DNA of 15,410 bases from Pseudomonadota bacterium (GTDB taxonomy: Bacteria; Pseudomonadota; Gammaproteobacteria; Burkholderiales; Rhodocyclaceae): positions 1-15,410 of the forward strand of contig JAEWVQ010000326.1 in the NCBI GenBank assembly GCA_023459095.1, read 5' to 3'. The translations under genes were made by a program, and so were the position numbers. Of this stretch, positions 1 through 6,912 are shown one piece after another (within the stretch, counting starts at the first letter, position 1; every line of letters begins with the position of its first letter). The notes beneath the pieces are model-generated. The model was not told where the DNA came from. It did not search any database and saw only the letters and a program-made list of their open reading frames with translations.

Positions 1-945
1 CAGCGCCCCGCGCCCGCCGCCGACTGGGCGCGCCGCCCCGAGCGCAGCAACCTCGCCACGCTGCGACTGATGGCGTGGATCTCGCTGCGCCTCGGCCGCC
101 CCGCCGGACGCCTCGTGCTGCACGCGATCACCGCCTATTTCCTGGCCTTTGCCCCTGCCGCGCGACGCGCGGCGCGCGCCTATCTGCCGCGCGCGCTCGG
201 CCGCCGCGCGCGGCTCGCCGACGGCTACCGTCAGGTGTTCAGCTTCGCCGCCACCATCCACGACCGCGTCTACCTGCTCAAGGACCGCTTCGACCTGTTC
301 GACATCCGCATCGAAGGCGAGGCCGTGCTCCAGGCCCAGCTCGCGAGCGGTCGCGGCGCGCTGCTGTTCGGCGGCCACCTCGGCAGCTTCGAGGTCATCC
401 GCGCGGTCGGGCGCAACCAACCGGGGCTGAAGATCGCGCTGGCGATGTACGAGGACAACGCGCGCCGCATCAACGGCGTGCTCGACGCGCTCAATCCGGC
501 CGCCCGCCCCGAGGTCATCGGCCTCGGCCGCCTCGACGCGATGCTCAAGATCCGCGCCCGCCTCGCCGAAGGCGCGCTCGTCGGCGTGCTCGCCGACCGC
601 AGCCTGGGCGACGAGGCACGCGTCGCGGTGCCCGTGCTCGGCGCCCCCGCCGCGCTGCCGGTGGGCCCGTTCCGCATGGCGGCGATGCTGCAGGCGCCGG
701 TGGTGTTCATGGCCGGGCTGTACCACGGCGGCAACCGTTACACGATCCGCTTCGAGCCCATCGCCGATTTCGCCGCCACGCCGCGCGCCGGGCGCGATGC
801 CGCGATCGCCGCGGCGATGGCGCGCTACGCCGCGGCGATCGAACGCTGCTGCCGCGAAGCGCCCTACAACTGGTTCAATTTCCACGATTTCTGGGACGAC
901 GCCGGCGCCGCCGCGCGCCCCGCCACTCAGCCCGCCCCCCCATGA
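1..945 (+). CDS. LpxL/HtrB-like lysophospholipid acyltransferase of an aryl polyene-type cluster (5' end outside window)
   Basis: The reading frame is open from the first base, and 314 residues lie in the window. The Met at 70 is internal, because similar proteins carry the preceding Trp-Ala-Arg-Arg-Pro-Glu-Arg stretch. The catalytic HX4E motif of the LpxL family is visible as HLGSFE (His codon 376, Glu codon 391), followed by a conserved Arg-rich region. An N-terminal hydrophobic segment (about codons 100-160) suggests inner-membrane attachment. LpxL-family enzymes transfer acyl chains from ACP or CoA to a glycolipid or lysolipid. Next to a LolA-like protein and an MMPL exporter, as here, the usual setting is an aryl polyene cluster, where the enzyme is thought to attach the polyene to its lipid anchor. 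In some clusters this domain is the C-terminal half of a glycosyltransferase-acyltransferase fusion; the missing 5' end leaves that open. Its TGA overlaps the next ATG. Confidence 0.85.
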   Translation, partial: QRPAPAADWARRPERSNLATLRLMAWISLRLGRPAGRLVLHAITAYFLAFAPAARRAARAYLPRALGRRARLADGYRQVFSFAATIHDRVYLLKDRFDLFDIRIEGEAVLQAQLASGRGALLFGGHLGSFEVIRAVGRNQPGLKIALAMYEDNARRINGVLDALNPAARPEVIGLGRLDAMLKIRARLAEGALVGVLADRSLGDEARVAVPVLGAPAALPVGPFRMAAMLQAPVVFMAGLYHGGNRYTIRFEPIADFAATPRAGRDAAIAAAMARYAAAIERCCREAPYNWFNFHDFWDDAGAAARPATQPAPP

Positions 946-1508
946 TCCAGCGCCTCCTCGCCCTCCTCCTGCTCGCCGCCGCCAGCCTGCCGGCCGCCGC
1001 GGCCTGGGACCTCGCCGCGCTCATGCGCCTGCTCGCCGACAGCGGCGGCGGACGCGTGCGCTTCGTCGAGACCCGCCACCTCGCCATCCTCGACCAGCCC
1101 CTCACCGCCACCGGCGAGCTGGTGTATGTGCCGCCGGCGCGCCTCGAGCGCCACACCGACACCCCCACGCGCGAATCCATGGTGCTCGACGGCGACACCC
1201 TCAGCCTGACCCGCGAGGGCAAGACCCACACCCTGCGCCTGCGCGACTACCCGGAAGCGGCGGCGCTGATCGAGAGCATCCGCGCCACCCTCGGCGGCGA
1301 CCGCGCCACCCTGGAGCGCACCTACGCGCTGTCGCTGGCGGGCGACGAGAAGGCGTGGACGCTGGACCTGCTGCCCGCCGACCCGGCGGTGGTGAAGGTG
1401 GTGCTGCGCATCCGCATCAGCGGCAGCCGCGGCGAAGTGCGCAGCGTGGACATCCTCCAGGCCGACGGCGACCGCTCGGTGATGCAGATCGCCGCGCCCG
1501 CGCGATGA
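942..1508 (+). CDS. LolA-like periplasmic protein of an aryl polyene-type cluster
   Basis: This is a 188-residue protein with a clear Sec signal peptide: Arg4, a hydrophobic core over residues 5-16 and an Ala-rich cleavage region near residues 18-21. It has no lipobox Cys, so a soluble periplasmic protein is expected. The mature part has the LolA/LppX-type pattern of alternating beta strands, with a typical opening segment (RVRFVETRHLAIL), a strand reading GELVYVPPARLERHT and a C-terminal strand around VDILQADGD. LolA-fold proteins carry lipids or lipoproteins across the periplasm. In APE clusters such a protein sits directly before the MMPL exporter and probably takes over the exported polyene lipid; that role is inference. 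The start is ATG 942, inside the ATGA overlap with the acyltransferase. There is no good Shine-Dalgarno, so translational coupling is likely. The frame stays open upstream to position 75, but only the 942 start gives a signal peptide. Confidence 0.85.
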   Translation: MIQRLLALLLLAAASLPAAAAWDLAALMRLLADSGGGRVRFVETRHLAILDQPLTATGELVYVPPARLERHTDTPTRESMVLDGDTLSLTREGKTHTLRLRDYPEAAALIESIRATLGGDRATLERTYALSLAGDEKAWTLDLLPADPAVVKVVLRIRISGSRGEVRSVDILQADGDRSVMQIAAPAR

Positions 1509-3919
1509 ACGCAACGCGCCGACCGCCCCGCATGCTGTCGCGCGCCGCCGCGCTGGCGATCTGGCTGGCGCTGGTCGCGGTGCTGGTCGGCGTCATCCTG
1601 CGCACCAGCTTCACCGCCGACATGTCGGTGTTCCTGCCGCGCGAGCCCACGCCCGAGCAGCGTCTGCTCGTCGACCAGCTGCGCGACGGCATGGTGTCGC
1701 GCCTCACCCTGGTCGGACTGTCCGGCGGCGACGCCGCCGACCGCGCCGAACTGTCGCGCCGGCTCGCCGCGCGCCTGCGCGCCGACGCGCGCTTCGCCTC
1801 GGTCAACAACGGCCAGCCGGTGCATCTGGAAGCCGACCAGCGCTGGCTGTTCGACCACCGCTACGCCCTCAGCCCGGCGGTGGATGCCGAGCACTTCAGC
1901 GCAGCCGGCCTGCGCGCCGCGCTCACCGATACCCTCGACCTGCTCGCCTCGCCCGCCGGCCTGCTCGCCAAGGGCCTGGTCACGCGCGACCCCACCGGCG
2001 AGATGATGACCCTGCTCGGCCAGCTCGACCCCGGCCACCAGCCCGCGCGCGACGGCGACGTGTGGGTGTCGCGCGACCGCGCCACCGCGCTGCTGCTGGC
2101 GCTGACGCGCGCCTCGGGCGCCGACATCGACGGCCAGGAAGCCGCCCTCGGGGCGATCCGCGCCGCCTTCGACGCGGCCCGCGCGGGGCTCCCGAGCGCC
2201 GCCGCACTCCGCCTGGAAATGACCGGCCCCGGCGTGTTCGCGGTGGAATCGCGGGCCACGATCAAGAGCGAGGTCGGGCGCATCGCCACCCTCGGCACCG
2301 TCATCGTCGTCACCCTGCTGCTCGTCATCTACCGCTCGCTGCCGGTGCTGCTGCTCGGCCTCCTGCCGGTGGTCACCGGCGCGCTCGCCGGCATCGCCGC
2401 GGTCGGCCTCGGCTTCGGCGTGGTGCACGGCCTCACCCTCGGCTTCGGCACCACGCTGATCGGCGAAGCGGTCGATTACGCGATCTACCTGTTCGTGCAG
2501 CAAGGACGCAAGGACGGCGACGGCGCACGGGCCTTCTGGCCGACCATCCGGCTCGGCCTGCTGACCTCGGTGAGCGGCTTCGTCGCGCTCTTCGCCTCGG
2601 GTTTTCCGGGCCTCGCCCAGCTCGGCCTGTATTCGGTCGCCGGGCTGGTCACCGCCGCGCTCGTCACCCGCTTCCTGCTGCCGGCGCTGTTGCCTGCCGA
2701 TTTCGCGCTGCGCGACGTCACCCCGCTCGGCCTGCGCCTGAGCGCCCTCGTGCGCGCCGCGGCACGCCTGCGCTGGGCGGTGATCGTGCTCGCCCTCGGC
2801 GCGGTCGCGGTGGTCGCCGCCCAGCGCGACACCCTGTGGAACAGCGAACTGCTCGCGCTCAGCCCGGTGCCGGCGTCGGCGCAGGCGCTCGACATGCGCC
2901 TGCGCGCGGAAATGGGCGCGCCCGACGTGCGCTGGCTGGTGATCGTCGATGGCGTCGACACCGAAGCCACGCTGCGCGCCGCCGAAGCGCTCGCGCCCAC
3001 GCTCGAGGCGCTGCGCGCCGCGGGCGCGATCGGCGGCTGGGACAGCCCGGCGCGCTACCTGCCCAGCCAGGCCACCCAACGGGCGCGGCTTGCCGCGCTG
3101 CCGGCGCGCGACGAACTCGCCCGCCGCCTCGAGGCCGCCACCGCCGGCCTGCCGCTGCGCGCCGAGCGCCTCACCCCCTTCCTCGACGCCGCCGAGGCCG
3201 CCCGCCACCAGCCCGCGCTCGGTCCCGAATCGCTCGCCGGCACCTCGCTCGCGCTCGCCGTCGAGGCCATGCTGATCCACACCGACCACGGCGTGCGCGC
3301 GCTGCTGCCACTGCGCGCCCCGGCGCCCGACGCGCTCATCGACGGCGCGCGCGTGCGCGCCGCGCTGGGCGCCGCCGCGCGTGCCGACGGCGGCGCCCAG
3401 CCGCTGTTCCTCGATCTCAAGCACGAATCCGACGCGCTCTACGCCGGCTATCTGCACGAGGCGATTTCGCTGGCGCTCGCCGGAGTCGGCGCGGTCGTCA
3501 TCATCCTGCTGCTGTTCCTGCGCAGCGTGCGCAAGGTCGCGCGCGTGGTGCTGCCGCTCGCCGCCGCGGTGCTGGTGGTCACCGCCGGGCTCGCGCTCGC
3601 CGGCAAGCAGCTCATCCTGCTCCACCTCGTCGGCCTGCTGCTGATCGTCGCCGTGGGCTCGAACTACACGCTGTTCTTCATCGGCGGCGACGGCGAGCCG
3701 CCGGCGCCGCGCACCCTGGCTTCGCTGCTGTTCGCCAACCTCACCACGGTCGCCGGCTTCGGCCTGCTCGGCCTCTCCGAGGTCCCGGTGCTGCAGGCCA
3801 TCGGCCTCACCGTCGGCCCCGGCGCGGTGCTCGCGCTGCTGTTCTCGGCCATGCTCGCAGGCCCGCCCCGACCGGCGCGCGCCGGCGGGCTGAGCCCGCC
3901 GGGAAAAGGGCAGCCATGA
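1505..3919 (+). CDS. MMPL/RND-type exporter of an aryl polyene-type cluster
   Basis: This is an 804-residue inner-membrane protein with the duplicated MMPL architecture. TM1 spans about 11-30 and a large periplasmic loop about 31-255. TM2-6 span about 258-400 and TM7 about 421-440. A second periplasmic loop covers about 441-648, and the last membrane bundle about 650-786. The first half carries the Asp-Tyr proton-relay motif in GEAVDYAIYLF (D324, Y325). The equivalent place in the second half reads VGSNYTLFF, with N720 replacing Asp. MMPL proteins use proton flux to export lipids. Its position after a LolA-like gene and an acyltransferase supports export of the lipid-linked aryl polyene. It starts at ATG 1505 in an ATGA overlap with the gene before and ends in another ATGA overlap at 3916. 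The last 20 residues (PPRPARAGGL...) are low-complexity and encoded by overlapping palindromes. Confidence 0.88.
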   Translation: MNATRRPPRMLSRAAALAIWLALVAVLVGVILRTSFTADMSVFLPREPTPEQRLLVDQLRDGMVSRLTLVGLSGGDAADRAELSRRLAARLRADARFASVNNGQPVHLEADQRWLFDHRYALSPAVDAEHFSAAGLRAALTDTLDLLASPAGLLAKGLVTRDPTGEMMTLLGQLDPGHQPARDGDVWVSRDRATALLLALTRASGADIDGQEAALGAIRAAFDAARAGLPSAAALRLEMTGPGVFAVESRATIKSEVGRIATLGTVIVVTLLLVIYRSLPVLLLGLLPVVTGALAGIAAVGLGFGVVHGLTLGFGTTLIGEAVDYAIYLFVQQGRKDGDGARAFWPTIRLGLLTSVSGFVALFASGFPGLAQLGLYSVAGLVTAALVTRFLLPALLPADFALRDVTPLGLRLSALVRAAARLRWAVIVLALGAVAVVAAQRDTLWNSELLALSPVPASAQALDMRLRAEMGAPDVRWLVIVDGVDTEATLRAAEALAPTLEALRAAGAIGGWDSPARYLPSQATQRARLAALPARDELARRLEAATAGLPLRAERLTPFLDAAEAARHQPALGPESLAGTSLALAVEAMLIHTDHGVRALLPLRAPAPDALIDGARVRAALGAAARADGGAQPLFLDLKHESDALYAGYLHEAISLALAGVGAVVIILLLFLRSVRKVARVVLPLAAAVLVVTAGLALAGKQLILLHLVGLLLIVAVGSNYTLFFIGGDGEPPAPRTLASLLFANLTTVAGFGLLGLSEVPVLQAIGLTVGPGAVLALLFSAMLAGPPRPARAGGLSPPGKGQP
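3872..3902. repeat. Two overlapping GC-rich palindromes at the 3' end of the exporter gene
   Basis: Positions 3872-3885 form a perfect 14-bp palindrome (CCGGCGCGCGCCGG). Sharing its last four bases, 3882-3891 (CCGGCGGGCT) is the exact reverse complement of 3893-3902 around a single central G. As RNA the second would fold with an 8-bp stem and a 5-base loop. The stem ends one base before the GAAAAGGG ribosome-binding region of the hydrolase gene starting at 3916. It encodes the Pro/Gly/Arg-rich tail of the exporter. It might tune coupling between the two genes or be a REP-like remnant. Confidence 0.6.
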
Positions 3920-4590
3920 ACGCGCGCATACCGGTGTTCGACACCGCGCTGGAAACACAGTACGTCGCCGGCCGCGGCGCGGCCGACGGCGGCCCCGTGC
4001 TCGTGCTGCTCGCCGGCGCCTACGACCGCCCGGCCGATTTCGTCGCCGCCGGCTTCGTCGAGGCGCTCCACGCCAGCGGCCGCGCCCTCGACCTCGTGCT
4101 CGTCACCAGCGACCTCGCCGCGGTGTGCGACGGCAGCCTCGCCGCGCGGGTGCACACCGGCCTCGTGCACCCGTTGCTTGCCGCCGGCCGCCGCGTGCTC
4201 ACCGGCGGCATCTCGATCGGCGCGCTCACCGCGCTGATGCACGCCGACCTCCACCCCGGCGCCAGCGCCGGCCTCGTGCTCCTTGCCCCCTACCCCGGCA
4301 ACCGCACGGTGACGCGCGAAATCGCCGCCCACGGCCTCGCGCATTGGCCCGCCGCCGCCGATTACGCGCTCAACGACGAACGCCGCGGCTGGCGCGCGCT
4401 GCAGACCCTCGCCGCGACCGGCGCGCCGCCCTTGTGGCTGGGCTACGGCGAGGACGACCGCTTCGCCCCCGGCCACGCGCTGATGGCCGCGGCACTGCCC
4501 GCCGAGGCGCAGTGCCGCGTTCCCGGCGGTCACGATTGGCCGACCTGGCGGGCGCTGTGGCAGCGCTGGCTGAGCGCGCCCGAAACATAA
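3916..4590 (+). CDS. Alpha/beta hydrolase closing the aryl polyene-type operon
   Basis: This is a 224-residue cytoplasmic-type protein without a signal peptide. It shows the alpha/beta-hydrolase triad: nucleophile Ser100 in the elbow GGISIGA, Asp180 or Asp181 in YGEDDRFAP, and His206 in PGGHDWPTW. A strand-loop LLAGAYDRPADF (31-42) near the N-terminus is in the position of the oxyanion-hole loop. It starts at ATG 3916, overlapping the exporter stop in ATGA, with an AAAAGGG Shine-Dalgarno five bases upstream. That makes it a translationally coupled member of the operon. The substrate is unknown. Candidates are hydrolysis of a polyene thioester or ester, or removal of mis-primed chains. I cannot place it in a named APE protein class. 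It is not the thioesterase of the hotdog type usually found there. Confidence 0.75.
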   Translation: MNARIPVFDTALETQYVAGRGAADGGPVLVLLAGAYDRPADFVAAGFVEALHASGRALDLVLVTSDLAAVCDGSLAARVHTGLVHPLLAAGRRVLTGGISIGALTALMHADLHPGASAGLVLLAPYPGNRTVTREIAAHGLAHWPAAADYALNDERRGWRALQTLAATGAPPLWLGYGEDDRFAPGHALMAAALPAEAQCRVPGGHDWPTWRALWQRWLSAPET

Positions 4591-4663
4591 CCGCGCGCAC
4601 CACCCCGACACCGGGTACGCGCCTCACACGCACCCAGCCCCTTCCCGATACCAGGCCTGCATC

Positions 4664-5029
4664 GTGTATTCATCGACCTTCATCTTCGCGCCCGGCCAGT
4701 ACGACGAAACGTTTCACCGGCTCGACCAGGACATCGCCCAGGCCGCCAGGGCCATTCCCGGCTATCTGGGCGAGGAGGCCTGGGAGAACCCGGCGAGCGG
4801 ACTCGTCGCCAACGTTTATTACTGGGAATCGCTGGAAGCGCTGCAGCAGCTCGTGCACCACCCGCGCCACCTCGAAGCCAAGGCCGCGCAGGGCAACTGG
4901 CTCGCGGGCTATCAGGTGGTGATCGCGCAAGTCATCCGCAGCTATGGCGACGCCAAGCTCGCGCCCCACCTGCCTCATCTGCCGTTCGCCGCCGCCGGCC
5001 ACCGCGAGGACGGCGGCGAGCCGGCCTGA
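4664..5029 (+). CDS. Antibiotic-biosynthesis-monooxygenase (ABM) fold protein
   Basis: This is a 121-residue protein with the ferredoxin-like ABM pattern. It has an N-terminal strand YSSTFIFAPG, a helix (DETFHRLDQDIAQAAR), then IPGYLGEEAW and the strand-helix VANVYYWESLEALQQLVHHP. The conserved end is HLEAKAAQGNWLAGYQVVIAQV. Such small dimeric proteins act as cofactor-free oxygenases, haem-degrading enzymes or simple sensors, and the specific activity cannot be read here. The start is GTG 4664; no ATG exists upstream in frame, and the first strand begins immediately. The Shine-Dalgarno is poor. It lies 73 bp after the hydrolase and faces the MFS gene tail to tail. Residues 100-121 are a loose His/Pro/Gly-rich tail beyond the usual domain. 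It may be read through from the APE-type operon or be independent. Confidence 0.75.
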   Translation: MYSSTFIFAPGQYDETFHRLDQDIAQAARAIPGYLGEEAWENPASGLVANVYYWESLEALQQLVHHPRHLEAKAAQGNWLAGYQVVIAQVIRSYGDAKLAPHLPHLPFAAAGHREDGGEPA

Positions 5030-5050
5030 GGGCCCGCCGCGCTCAGGCCG
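5022..5050. terminator. Hairpin shared by two convergent stop codons
   Basis: CGGCCTGAG at 5022-5030 is the exact reverse complement of CTCAGGCCG at 5042-5050, with an 11-base GC-rich loop. The TGA stop of the ABM gene lies in the left arm and the stop of the MFS gene in the right arm. No T-run follows on either side. It is therefore a candidate bidirectional or 3'-end-stabilising hairpin rather than a textbook intrinsic terminator. Confidence 0.45.
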
Positions 5051-6251
5051 CGGCGCGGGCCTCGATGCGCGCCTCGCGGATCGGCAGATTCACCACCGCC
5101 GCAAGCAGCGCGAGCGCGGCGTCGGCGTACCACATCCACGTGTAGTCGCCGTGCGCGGTGACCGCGATGCCGCCCAGCCAGGCGCCGAGAAAGCCGCCGG
5201 TCTGGTGCGACAGCAGCGCCAGCCCGAACAGCGTGCCGAGGTAGCGCACGCCGTGCAGCTTGGAAATCACCGCGGCGGTAGGCGGCACCGTGGCCAGCCA
5301 GGTGAAGCCCAACCCGGCGGCGAACAGGTAGAAGGTGGTCGCGGTCTTCGGCGCCGCCAGGTAGAGCACGATCAGCAACGCGCGCGAGGCGTACATCCAG
5401 AACAGGATGTACTTGCTGCGGTATTGCCCGACCCAGGCCCCGGCCACCAGGCTGCCGGCGATGTTGCTCAGGCCGATGATCGCCAGCGACCAACTCGCCA
5501 CGCTCGGCGGCAGGCCGCACAGCGCCACCTCCTCGGGCAAATGGGTGACGAGGAAGGCGATGTGGAAGCCGCAGGTGAAGAACCCCGCGCTCAACAGCAG
5601 GTAGTTGCGGTCGGCGAGCGCATCGCGCACCGCACGCCCGAGGCCGTTGCCGGGCTCGGCATGGGTCACGGCGGCGCGCGGCGGGCACAGCGTGCGCACC
5701 AGCGGCAGCGCGGCGAGCGCGATCAGCGCCACGCTCCACATCGCCCCCATCCAGCCCACGGCCTGGATCAGCTTCTGCACCAGCGGCGCGAACACGAACT
5801 GACCGAACGAGCCGCCGGCGTTGATGATCCCCGACGCGCTGCCGCGCGCCTCGGCGGGCAGGCGCTGCGCCGCGGCGCCGATCAGCACCGAGAAGCTGCC
5901 GCCGCCCGCGCCGGCCGCGGCGAGCAGGCCGAGGGTGACGATGAGGCCGAAGCTCGTGTCCATGAACGGCGTGATCGCCATGCCCAGGGCGAGCACGAGC
6001 AGCGAGGCGACCAGCACCGGCGCCGGCCCGTAACGGTCGGCGAGCGCGCCGGCGATGGGCTGGATCGCCCCCCAGGCGAACTGGGAGATCGCGAACGCCA
6101 GGCTGATGGTGGCGATGCCCAGCCCGGTGGCGGTGTTCAACGGCGACACGAACAGCCCGGACGACTGGCGTATGCCCATGGTGATCGCGAGGATGCCGGC
6201 CGCGGCCAGCGTGGCGATCCACAGATCCGCTCGATTCAGGCCTCGAAACAT
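5043..6251 (-). CDS. Major facilitator superfamily transporter
   Basis: This is a 402-residue integral membrane protein with about 12 hydrophobic segments in two halves, joined by a cytoplasmic loop near residues 185-215. MFS motif A is visible as ALADRYGPAPVL in the loop between TM2 and TM3. A Gly-rich TM4-TM5 region (AAAGAGGGSF, then SASGIINAGGSFGQF) is typical of the monocarboxylate/oxalate-like MFS branch. The substrate is not readable; small organic acids are the usual cargo of that branch. It is the second gene of a two-gene unit, 39 bp downstream of the MaoC-type gene and with a weak ribosome-binding site. Expression is therefore likely driven from the shared promoter that faces the TetR gene. 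It ends 13 bp from the convergent ABM gene. Confidence 0.85.
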   Translation of the reverse strand: MFRGLNRADLWIATLAAAGILAITMGIRQSSGLFVSPLNTATGLGIATISLAFAISQFAWGAIQPIAGALADRYGPAPVLVASLLVLALGMAITPFMDTSFGLIVTLGLLAAAGAGGGSFSVLIGAAAQRLPAEARGSASGIINAGGSFGQFVFAPLVQKLIQAVGWMGAMWSVALIALAALPLVRTLCPPRAAVTHAEPGNGLGRAVRDALADRNYLLLSAGFFTCGFHIAFLVTHLPEEVALCGLPPSVASWSLAIIGLSNIAGSLVAGAWVGQYRSKYILFWMYASRALLIVLYLAAPKTATTFYLFAAGLGFTWLATVPPTAAVISKLHGVRYLGTLFGLALLSHQTGGFLGAWLGGIAVTAHGDYTWMWYADAALALLAAVVNLPIREARIEARAAA

Positions 6252-6290
6252 GATGCGCTCGACAGGTGGGAAGGATGGAGGGAGCGCAGC

Positions 6291-6746
6291 TTACTGGGGC
6301 CGGCGCGGCACGACCAGCCAGCACGACATGTTCTGCACCACCTCGCCACGCTGATTCAGCGTCGCGCAACGCAGCCGCGCCATGCCGCGGTCGGCGCGCG
6401 AGCGCGAGGGTTTGATCTCCAGCACTTCGCTGCGCACGCGCAGCACGTCGTCGGGCCGCGTCGGCTGCGGCCACGCCACCTCGGCGCCGGCGCCGATGAT
6501 GCCGCCGGCGATGGGCGCGGCCTCGCCCACGAGCAGGCGCATGGTGATCGCCGCGGTATGCCAGCCGCTCGCGGCCAGCCCGCCGAACAGGGTGGCGCGC
6601 GCCGCGTCGTCGTCGAGGTGGAAGGGCTGGGGATCGAACTGGCGGGCGAAGCCGACCACCTGATCGGCATCGAGCCGGTGCTCGGCGCTGGTGAAGGCGA
6701 GGCCGGGGTGCAGATCCTCGAGGTACAAGGGCGACGGGCTGGGCAT
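6291..6746 (-). CDS. MaoC-type hotdog hydratase/dehydratase
   Basis: This is a 151-residue single-hotdog protein. The hydratase-2 catalytic pair is visible in QFDPQPFHLD (Asp38, His43). The usual following helix FGGLAASGWHTAAI supports the (R)-specific enoyl-CoA hydratase / MaoC family. The second half has the strand RVRSEVLEIKPSRS. Such enzymes hydrate trans-2-enoyl-CoA to (R)-3-hydroxyacyl-CoA or do the reverse; the actual substrate is unknown. I chose the ATG at 6746 because GGAG lies six bases upstream and the family alignment begins with PLYLEDLHPG. Extending to the ATG at 6842 would add an Arg-rich stretch overlapping the operator region. It is the first gene of the unit with the MFS transporter and is divergent from the TetR gene. 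Confidence 0.83.
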   Translation of the reverse strand: MPSPSPLYLEDLHPGLAFTSAEHRLDADQVVGFARQFDPQPFHLDDDAARATLFGGLAASGWHTAAITMRLLVGEAAPIAGGIIGAGAEVAWPQPTRPDDVLRVRSEVLEIKPSRSRADRGMARLRCATLNQRGEVVQNMSCWLVVPRRPQ

Positions 6747-6824
6747 GGCGCGCTCCGGAAGCAGGGGGCGAAATCGGCGGGCGATGCGCGCGCACTTGCG
6801 GCGACCGCGCGACCGGCTGGTTTT

Positions 6825-6869
6825 GATGACGACCATCATCAATTCGCATCAATCATGATGGTCATCATC
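6825..6869. promoter_or_regulatory. Double palindromic operator between the MaoC and TetR genes
   Basis: GATGACGACCATCAT (6825-6839) and ATGATGGTCATCATC (6855-6869) are inverted copies matching at 14 of 15 positions. Each copy is itself nearly palindromic: ATGATG..CATCAT with a two-base centre on the right, and ATGACG..CATCAT on the left. Two self-palindromic sites 15 bp apart suit binding of two TetR dimers. The region is AT-rich within an extremely GC-rich window. It overlaps candidate promoter elements for both directions, so repression of both transcripts by the adjacent TetR protein is the natural reading (inference). Confidence 0.7.
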
Positions 6870-6881
6870 TATACTTGTCAA
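6852..6881 (-). promoter_or_regulatory. Candidate promoter for the MaoC-MFS unit
   Basis: Read on the minus strand there is a perfect TTGACA (6881-6876), an 18-bp spacer and CATGAT (6857-6852, four of six consensus bases). It faces the MaoC gene, giving a leader of roughly 100 bases. It overlaps the right operator copy, which fits repression by TetR. The -10 assignment is tentative. Confidence 0.4.
6870..6875 (+). promoter_or_regulatory. Candidate -10 element for the TetR gene
   Basis: TATACT begins directly at the right edge of the operator and lies 37 bp before the TetR start codon. No good -35 is seen at the right spacing, so a bound repressor would cover the upstream promoter half. Near-consensus hexamers are rare in this GC-rich sequence. 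Confidence 0.5.
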
Positions 6882-6912
6882 TGACGCGCCCCCGGCGCAG
6901 CGGACCCTCGCC

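Noticed and set aside
1322..3958. 878-codon open frame on the minus strand
   Set aside because: It lies entirely opposite the LolA-like and MMPL genes. Its Gln/Arg/Gly/Glu-rich composition is typical of an antisense shadow in GC-rich DNA, and it has no recognisable domain.
6255..6287. GCGCTC/GAGCGC inverted repeat between the MaoC and MFS genes
   Set aside because: It is only a 6-bp stem with a 21-base loop and no T-run, so it is expected by chance in this composition.
6747..6842. N-terminal extension of the MaoC-type protein to the ATG at 6842
   Set aside because: The extension is Arg-rich and non-conserved in character and overlaps the operator. The downstream ATG has a good GGAG site and the correct family start.
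4944..6884. 646-codon plus-strand frame and the matching 625-codon minus-strand frame
   Set aside because: Both are shadows of the MFS and MaoC genes; only the 402- and 151-residue proteins show family motifs.
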